64,000 bases of DNA, from NCBI RefSeq assembly GCF_014641075.1, contig NZ_BMHP01000003.1:1-64000 (forward strand), read 5' to 3'. This DNA is from Paenibacillus nasutitermitis (GTDB lineage Bacteria > Bacillota > Bacilli > Paenibacillales > Paenibacillaceae). The notes beneath the pieces are model-generated. The model made no database searches and was not told the DNA's origin. It saw only the letters and a program-made list of their open reading frames with translations. The position numbers and the translations under genes are program-made. Positions 58,887-64,000 of the stretch are shown here, in pieces. Numbering within the stretch: position 1 is the stretch's first letter; every line of letters begins with the position of its first letter.

Positions 58887-61646
58887 TCACCCCCTCAACG
58901 TGATATGAAGTGTTACAATTTGTTTCGGTCCAGCCGCAATCTTCACGGTACCCGATTCCACCAGCAATGTTTCCTGCACGGCTTCGTCCAGATTCACAAC
59001 CGTCGCTGATGCCAGCGGTCCGGCAAAGCTCAGCATGCCTTCCTCCTGCTGCGCCCGGCTGTTGAACAAGCGGATAATATAACCGTTGCCGCCGGCTGCG
59101 AGCTTGCAGGCACTGATGATCAGCCCTTCCGATTCCAGATGAAGATAGGATTTGCGCATCGGTAGGTCCGCTTCCCTGCTGTGCGGGGTTTCTTTATACA
59201 GCTTCGCTGCCTTGCGGTGAGTGGTTTGAACGCCTGTAACAAACTGCTGATGCTCCCGCCACAAGCGGGCCTCGACCGGTTCGTCCATGCCGAAGAAGCT
59301 CAGAGCATACTCAAAGGTCAGCGGACCCAGCAGCTGGCCGCCGTCGCTGCCGTCGCTCATCACTTCCTTCTGCGTGCTGCGGTACAGCGTCAAAGCAAGG
59401 GTGCGCTGCTCATGATCCCGTACAATCGCCTCATACAAACCCTTTGTATAAACGGCCAGCCCCTTTCCTTCGTCATGAAGGGCAACAACACCATTATGCG
59501 GCACAACCTCAAATGGCTTGCGCAAATAATGGGATTGATCGGGAACGCTGATTTCCCTGCGCACCAAATCAAACGGGGTGCTTGTAAAATAATGATCCGT
59601 ACCAAGTCCCGACGGGAACAACAGCTTCAGGCGGTGATCCCGTGCATGATTGATAATTTCCGTACGGAAATAAAGGACCGGATCGTTTTTCCGCAAATCG
59701 ATATACGTAATGACCGGTACATCGACAAGCTCTTTGCTTCTGGCCGTTTCCTGCTCATTCACGCCCTTGGGCAGTCTCAGATTCAACTGAATCCGGATCG
59801 TTGCCTGATAAGGCCCGTCATGCTCTGACGTAACGACGGCTTCCAACGCGCTTGAGCGGACCTTGGCGTTACCGACAGGAGGAATATGGCTCCAGCCGTC
59901 GCCGATATCAGCCTCATCCTCGAACAGCAGCAGCCCTTTGTAGGTATGCCCGGACAGCAGATCCGTCACATCGATTGTTCCGCCAGCCCCCACCTCGACC
60001 TGGATACGGCCGTTATTCCATTGGTTCTCACCGCACTGCAGGCTGCCTGGAAAACGCACCGGACCCACGAGCTTGGGTCCGCTGTATGCAAGCGGAGCAG
60101 GATTTTCGATGGAGTACTTTTCCAAAGTAAAGGTGGAATAACCCATCGCCGGCAGTTCTGCGGGTAGCGCGATCCGTAAACGGTCTACCATATCCGCGCG
60201 CGGCAGCTCGCGATACGGTCTGAATCTGCTTACGCTGTTTCTCTGGATGGCGAGAAGCTGATAAGGCACTTCCCTGTGCTCATGATCGAATATGCGGAAA
60301 GATGTGCCATCCAGCGCTCTTAACCCAACAGAGGCGTCTGTCCCCGCCGGAAGCGGAAGCTCCACCTCAATGACTCTGTTAACCGGGAACTGTGAGGAGT
60401 TGAATACCGTAAACGCCTGATTGCCGTTCAATCCGGCGGTATCCAGATGATCCACGATAAAGTTTGTCTGTTCCTTGATCATCTGCTCGCTGATCAGCCG
60501 GGATTGGTCGAAGCGGTACATCATATCCCGGTGAACCTGGTCAATGGAACAGCCGCAGATCGAATCATGGGGATGGTTCTGCAGCAGATGCTCCCAGGAT
60601 TTGTCGATAAAAGCTTTCGGATACGGACGGCCTTCCAGGGAAGCCATTACGCCAAGAGGCTCCACCCACTTCTCCAGCAGATTCTCGCAATGCTGGTTAT
60701 GCTGTTTAAGGTGGATACGCGAGGACAGCGTATTCTCCGGCACCCAGTTATTCACACCGTTTAATGCCAGCGCCTTCTGCTCGCCTTTATAAACCCTCAA
60801 ATTTCCCAGTTTGCCGCGCAGGTCCTCAAGATACAGCTCCAGGCTGGAGTGGACAAGCTCCACATCAATCTCTTCCGAGTCATTGATCGTCTTAATCAGC
60901 CAGGTCAGTTGCGGCTCAATCTCCACATGATCGACGCCATCCATACCGATGCCCACAGTGGTTGTCGTACGCTTGTTCTTGAATGCAATCCATTCCTTGA
61001 CGCGTTCGATTAATTCATCCTTGTTCCCGGCATAATCATTGTCGCGGTCAAAAAACGGCCAGCGTACGCTGAAATAAAAATCGCTGTAGGAACGGTCCTC
61101 ATCCAGCTTCAAACCGAGTACCCGGCTGCCGTCCGCCCCTTCCCACCAGATTTCGGAAGGATCCGCATTGCCTTCAAATCCGCGGAACAGCACGGCATTA
61201 TCGATGCCGAAGCCCTGCAGGATCTGCGGCATCTGACTGTTGTGTCCGAATATATCCACTATAAAGCCGGACAGCATCGGCTCGGCACCCCACGCCCGGG
61301 ATTGCTGCATACCCTTCTGCAGGTTGCGGATCAGGGATTCTCCGCTGACGAGGAATTCATCCGGCATGACATACCAGGGGCCAATAGCTATTCTTCCGCT
61401 CTGGATCAAAGCTTCGAGCCGCTCCCGGTTCTCCGGACGGATCTCCAGATAATCATCCAGGACGATCGTTTGGCCGTCCATCGTGTAATACTTGTACTCC
61501 GGGTCCTTCTCCATATGGTCCAGCAGCTCATCAATCATATACACGAGGCGTGCCCGGAAGCCCTGAAAATCCTGATACCATTCCCGGTCCCAATGCGTCT
61601 GGGAAACGACGTGTATTTTCTTAATGCCTGATAACGGTTTATTCAT
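58887..61646 (-). CDS. Alpha-mannosidase, glycoside hydrolase family 38 (copy 2)
   Basis: A 919-residue cytoplasmic GH38 enzyme, clearly diverged from copy 1. The zinc motif is SQTHWDREW (His18, Asp20), nucleophile Asp131 is in GFIVDIFGHNSQ, and NHPHDSICGCSIDQVH is conserved. The residues around the nucleophile differ (IFGHNSQMP against HFGLIGQMP), implying different linkage or glycan preference. AGAGGAGA precedes the ATG. It is the first gene of the mannosidase group, transcribed from a TTGACT/TAAGAT promoter opposite the AraR-type regulator gene. Confidence 0.9.
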   Translation of the reverse strand: MNKPLSGIKKIHVVSQTHWDREWYQDFQGFRARLVYMIDELLDHMEKDPEYKYYTMDGQTIVLDDYLEIRPENRERLEALIQSGRIAIGPWYVMPDEFLVSGESLIRNLQKGMQQSRAWGAEPMLSGFIVDIFGHNSQMPQILQGFGIDNAVLFRGFEGNADPSEIWWEGADGSRVLGLKLDEDRSYSDFYFSVRWPFFDRDNDYAGNKDELIERVKEWIAFKNKRTTTTVGIGMDGVDHVEIEPQLTWLIKTINDSEEIDVELVHSSLELYLEDLRGKLGNLRVYKGEQKALALNGVNNWVPENTLSSRIHLKQHNQHCENLLEKWVEPLGVMASLEGRPYPKAFIDKSWEHLLQNHPHDSICGCSIDQVHRDMMYRFDQSRLISEQMIKEQTNFIVDHLDTAGLNGNQAFTVFNSSQFPVNRVIEVELPLPAGTDASVGLRALDGTSFRIFDHEHREVPYQLLAIQRNSVSRFRPYRELPRADMVDRLRIALPAELPAMGYSTFTLEKYSIENPAPLAYSGPKLVGPVRFPGSLQCGENQWNNGRIQVEVGAGGTIDVTDLLSGHTYKGLLLFEDEADIGDGWSHIPPVGNAKVRSSALEAVVTSEHDGPYQATIRIQLNLRLPKGVNEQETARSKELVDVPVITYIDLRKNDPVLYFRTEIINHARDHRLKLLFPSGLGTDHYFTSTPFDLVRREISVPDQSHYLRKPFEVVPHNGVVALHDEGKGLAVYTKGLYEAIVRDHEQRTLALTLYRSTQKEVMSDGSDGGQLLGPLTFEYALSFFGMDEPVEARLWREHQQFVTGVQTTHRKAAKLYKETPHSREADLPMRKSYLHLESEGLIISACKLAAGGNGYIIRLFNSRAQQEEGMLSFAGPLASATVVNLDEAVQETLLVESGTVKIAAGPKQIVTLHITLRG

Positions 61647-61679
61647 AGCTGTATTCTCTCCTCTAACTTCTCATTAGTC

Positions 61680-61693
61680 ATAAAACGTTTACA
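61680..61693. promoter_or_regulatory. cre-like site in the 5' leader of the mannosidase group
   Basis: TGTAAACGTTTTAT on the minus strand fits the Bacillus CcpA cre pattern with one mismatch. It lies between the promoter and the start codon, a roadblock position for catabolite repression. Confidence 0.5.
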
Positions 61694-61701
61694 TATGGAT
61701 C

Positions 61702-61730
61702 ATCTTAATCCATCATATTTTTTAAGTCAA
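61702..61730 (-). promoter_or_regulatory. Promoter of the mannosidase group
   Basis: Minus-strand TTGACT and TAAGAT are separated by 17 nt. This is the third promoter in the window with exactly these hexamers and spacing. Confidence 0.7.
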
Positions 61731-61736
61731 TATAAT

Positions 61737-61760
61737 AATACATTAGTACAAATTAGTATT
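61737..61760. promoter_or_regulatory. AraR-like operator between mannosidase and regulator genes
   Basis: AATAC and GTATT bracket the near-palindrome ATTAGTACAAAT, which resembles one AraR-type site (ATTTGTAC...GTACAAAT) without its central CGTA step. It lies just upstream of the -35 of the mannosidase promoter and within the divergent region of the GntR-LacI regulator gene, its likely ligand. Confidence 0.45.
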
Positions 61761-61892
61761 GTCCACGTTAAACGTTTGGCAGCCAGCAAACTATGATGGT
61801 CATATATTACGATCGCTTTTCTTACCTTTGTATTAATGTTATATTAAATGCATCAGACGAAACGCTGCGTTTCTGGAATTGAGGAGTACGGA

Positions 61893-63041
61893 ATGAAGAA
61901 AACCAAAATACCTTTGTATGCGAAAATAAGAGAATATATCAAAAATCAAATTGACAGCGGAGAATTGAAACCCGGCGATCAAGTTCCGACAGAAGCGGAA
62001 CTGATGGGTCAATTCGGGGTCAGCCGGGTCACCATCATCACGGCGGTCCGCTACCTTGTCGAGGATGGTCTGCTGTACCGGGTTGCCGGCAAAGGAACCT
62101 TTGTCCAGTCGGATCCCCCTTCTCTCCCTGCGGCTAACCGTATCTCTCTGCCGGTCAAGAAATCAGTCATCGGCTTCATCATGCATCCCGCGCGCGATCT
62201 GTTCATGTACCGTTTGCTGCTCGGCATTGAACAGTCTTGCCGCGAGGCGGGTTACGGGCTGATGGTCCGTTCCTCTTTTTCACAGGATGATGAATTGCAA
62301 GCGATCAAGGATTTGCTGGATTGGGGCGTGGAGGGGCTGATTATTCATCCTTTCTACGGCGAAGCCTACAACGAGGCCATACTGAAGCTGAGGGCGGATC
62401 AATTTCCTTTCGTCCTGGTGGACCGGTATCTTCCCGGTATACCTACCAATGCCGTATTCTCCGATAACTACGAAGGCGGAAAAATGGCTGCGGAATATCT
62501 CATCCGCCTCGGTCATACGCAGATTGGCGTGGTATCCTCGCCGATCTCCAAGGCCTCAAGCAGCGAAGACCGCTTCCAGGGTTATCTGGATGCATTCAGG
62601 GCCAAGTCCCTTCAGGTACAGCCTCATCAATGGCTGACCCGGATTGATGAGGATTTGCTCTTCCACGATGAAGTTACAACCCGGGAAGCCATCGAAGAAT
62701 GGCTTACCGAGCACAATGAAATGACTGCCATCTTCACCACCAACTCTATTGACGCTATTTATGTGGCGACCGTCGCCGAGAAGCTGGGCATCGCAGTACC
62801 GGGCAATCTCTCCATTCTTTCCTTCGATGATCCGGGAATCAGCGATCTGCAGAAGCATTATTTTACGCATATGCGGCAGGATATTGAGTCAATGGGCGAA
62901 AAATCCGTCGAGCTGCTCATCCGCGCCATCGATGATCCTTCAACATTGGAACGAATTAAAATTCCGGTTTCGCTTGTCGAAGGGCGCTCCACACTTAGCC
63001 TTCCGGCAGAAAATGCCTTGCCGGGGATATCCACTATTTGA
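61893..63041 (+). CDS. GntR-LacI hybrid transcriptional regulator (AraR-type)
   Basis: About 382 residues. The N-terminal GntR winged helix (IPLYAKIREYIKNQI, TEAELMGQFGVSRVTIITAV, YRVAGKGTFVQ) is joined to a LacI/periplasmic-binding-protein-like sensor domain (IGFIMHPARDLFMYRLLLGIE, AEYLIRLGHTQIGVVSS). This architecture is that of Bacillus AraR, a sugar-released repressor. GAGGAG lies 6 nt before ATG 61893; an in-frame ATG at 61848 has no ribosome binding site. It is divergent from the GH38-GxGYxYP genes, which it probably controls in response to mannose or a mannoside. Confidence 0.9.
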   Translation: MKKTKIPLYAKIREYIKNQIDSGELKPGDQVPTEAELMGQFGVSRVTIITAVRYLVEDGLLYRVAGKGTFVQSDPPSLPAANRISLPVKKSVIGFIMHPARDLFMYRLLLGIEQSCREAGYGLMVRSSFSQDDELQAIKDLLDWGVEGLIIHPFYGEAYNEAILKLRADQFPFVLVDRYLPGIPTNAVFSDNYEGGKMAAEYLIRLGHTQIGVVSSPISKASSSEDRFQGYLDAFRAKSLQVQPHQWLTRIDEDLLFHDEVTTREAIEEWLTEHNEMTAIFTTNSIDAIYVATVAEKLGIAVPGNLSILSFDDPGISDLQKHYFTHMRQDIESMGEKSVELLIRAIDDPSTLERIKIPVSLVEGRSTLSLPAENALPGISTI

Positions 63042-63118
63042 ATAAGCTGTCCCATAAGGGATTCGCATGCAGAAGAGAGAGAACCCGCTTTACTCGAAGA
63101 AAACGATCCAACTAATAA

Positions 63119-63166
63119 AACCGGGATGTAGCAGACGTCAATTCTGCTCTATCCCGGTTCTTTTTT
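63119..63166 (+). terminator. Rho-independent terminator after the AraR-type regulator gene
   Basis: AACCGGGAT pairs with ATCCCGGTT, extended by TAGCA/TGCT, with six T residues following on the plus strand. Confidence 0.8.
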
Positions 63167-63170
63167 GGTC

Positions 63171-63296
63171 GATCGCGGCCTTCTTCAGCAAATTGTGGAA
63201 GCGGATGATATCGAACGGGGGAAGTTTCCGCGGATCAGTATCTCACGGGCGCAGCCGGAGCAAATCGAGGTAGGGGTCCGACAGGCAGTCACATAA
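63171..63296 (+). pseudogene. C-terminal remnant of a MocR-type (GntR-aminotransferase) regulator
   Basis: A plus-strand frame encodes DRGLLQQIVEADDIERGKFP, then RISISRAQPEQIEVGVRQAVT and a stop. This matches the closing helix region of class I aminotransferase domains in MocR regulators (LRISFSxxxxEQIEEGVxxL). No start or upstream domain exists; it begins just after the terminator of the regulator gene. Its stop overlaps the end of the flippase gene on the other strand. Confidence 0.45.
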
Positions 63297-64000
63297 CAGT
63301 GACCAGCCATTTAATCCAATAAGCGGCAGGCACCAGAAGCAGCTGAGCCAATAGCGTTCCCGCAAGCCGGGAAAGCATCAGGAGCCCAAAAACCTTGTTC
63401 AGTGTTTTCGTTTCCTTTTCGCCTCTAAGCACCTTGTCGGTAAGCAGACCGATTTGCGGATCGATCAGAATGGTGAGCAGGATCGTTGCGACCCCATTGA
63501 TCAAGCCCGATGCCTGGGATGCGGCTGTCGCATACTCCGTCGTCAAAGTTGATGCTAGCAATGCCGCAAGAACACCAATGGTATAAATGCCGGTCACCAG
63601 AATGTTCATTCCGACTAGACGCTTGGGTATTCCTCCAATCCTTAGGCGCGACAACATTTCCAGTCTTGGAAAACGCATATGAGTCCGGGCATGCTTGATC
63701 TTCTGGATAGAAACGAAGGACCGGACCAACAGCGGAATGGAACCTGCCACTTCCAGATGGGCGATGATTCTTGAAGATATGAATACAGCAGAGGGAAACA
63801 ACAGAATCGCGGTGAGCGTCCCGATCGTTGAAGCGCCTATAACGAGCCGCAAATGCCCGATCAAATTAAATTCCGGATGATCCCTGGCAAAGTCGATAAT
63901 TTTGCCCGTCAGAGGCCCCTGCACCATATTCGCTGTCCGGGATACCAGCAGGATGATTCCCGACAAGGACAGGGCAACTGCAAGCTTGCCCAGACGAACG
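63289..64000 (-). CDS. Amj-type lipid II flippase (DUF2837), C-terminal part; cut by window edge
   Basis: At least 237 residues of a membrane protein; the frame stays open to the window end, so the N-terminus is missing. Family features are RLGKLAVALSLSGIILLVSR and TANMVQGPLTGK near the left part, RIGGIPKRLVGMNI in the middle, and ILIDPQIGLLTDKVL late. Amj (YdaH) of B. subtilis is an alternative to MurJ that moves lipid II across the membrane under envelope stress. With the class A PBP and SpoVB-like gene it adds to the wall-synthesis genes in this window. Confidence 0.85.
   Translation of the reverse strand, partial: VRLGKLAVALSLSGIILLVSRTANMVQGPLTGKIIDFARDHPEFNLIGHLRLVIGASTIGTLTAILLFPSAVFISSRIIAHLEVAGSIPLLVRSFVSIQKIKHARTHMRFPRLEMLSRLRIGGIPKRLVGMNILVTGIYTIGVLAALLASTLTTEYATAASQASGLINGVATILLTILIDPQIGLLTDKVLRGEKETKTLNKVFGLLMLSRLAGTLLAQLLLVPAAYWIKWLVTVM

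Overview
The window looks like a chromosomal segment from a Paenibacillus-type Firmicute. It opens inside the 5' end of a 16S rRNA gene with a Paenibacillus-like variable region. Coding density, strong AGGAGG-type ribosome binding sites, frequent TTG/GTG starts, many carbohydrate-active genes and CUT1 sugar ABC transporters without their own ATPase all fit that group. Most genes lie on the minus strand. I saw no CRISPR array, tRNA, prophage or intact insertion sequence.

Layout. 1-515: 16S start, rrn leader and promoter. 0.5-7.5 kb: AraC regulator; TetR/pectin-acetylesterase-like operon with a clear promoter-operator; GNAT enzyme; tandem DUF2294 protein next to a degenerate GAF histidine kinase; PgsA-type synthase; FG-GAP-like protein. 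7.7-14.3 kb: large secreted beta-propeller protein with its own palindromic operator, AraC/phytanoyl-dioxygenase pair, membrane-anchored phosphatase. 14.5-17.7 kb: VTC-DUF4956-CotH trio (polyphosphate polymerase type), divergent from the phosphatase. 18.0-33.1 kb: the main accessory cluster. A NagR/DasR-type GntR regulator with two matching dre operators heads a long minus-strand run: two permeases, a binding protein, an amino-sugar-kinase-like BadF protein, a SIS protein, a DUF6259-like glycosidase, an MBL hydrolase, a secreted 1188-residue fusion (three repeated modules, calcineurin-like phosphoesterase, seven PQQ-type blades), a HupE/UreJ membrane protein and a second SIS protein, followed by MgtC.

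33.3-37.1 kb: class A PBP beside the debris of a VanS/VanR-like two-component system, and two small membrane proteins. 37.1-42.6 kb: frameshifted LysR gene divergent from a branched-chain aminotransferase; an AT-rich patch with an HxlR regulator, a duplicated control region, an MFS remnant and an alpha/beta hydrolase; a lipoprotein; a GapB-like dehydrogenase. 43.0-49.7 kb: amidase-domain protein, SpoVB/MurJ-like flippase, nucleotidyltransferase-like protein, diguanylate cyclase, FMN reductase. 49.8-52.9 kb: four tandem 44-bp hairpin units, a NarL-type two-component system and an excalibur protein. 52.9-63.0 kb: two different GH38 alpha-mannosidases around a secreted GxGYxYP protein, divergent from a GntR-LacI (AraR-type) regulator. 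The window ends inside an Amj-type lipid II flippase gene.

The strongest candidate for an undescribed system is the NagR-type cluster at 18.8-33.1 kb. Its operators and kinase point to an N-acetylglucosamine-containing substrate. The secreted phosphoesterase-propeller fusion, MBL hydrolase and HupE protein are not part of the standard GlcNAc pathway. The chemistry is inferred, not shown.
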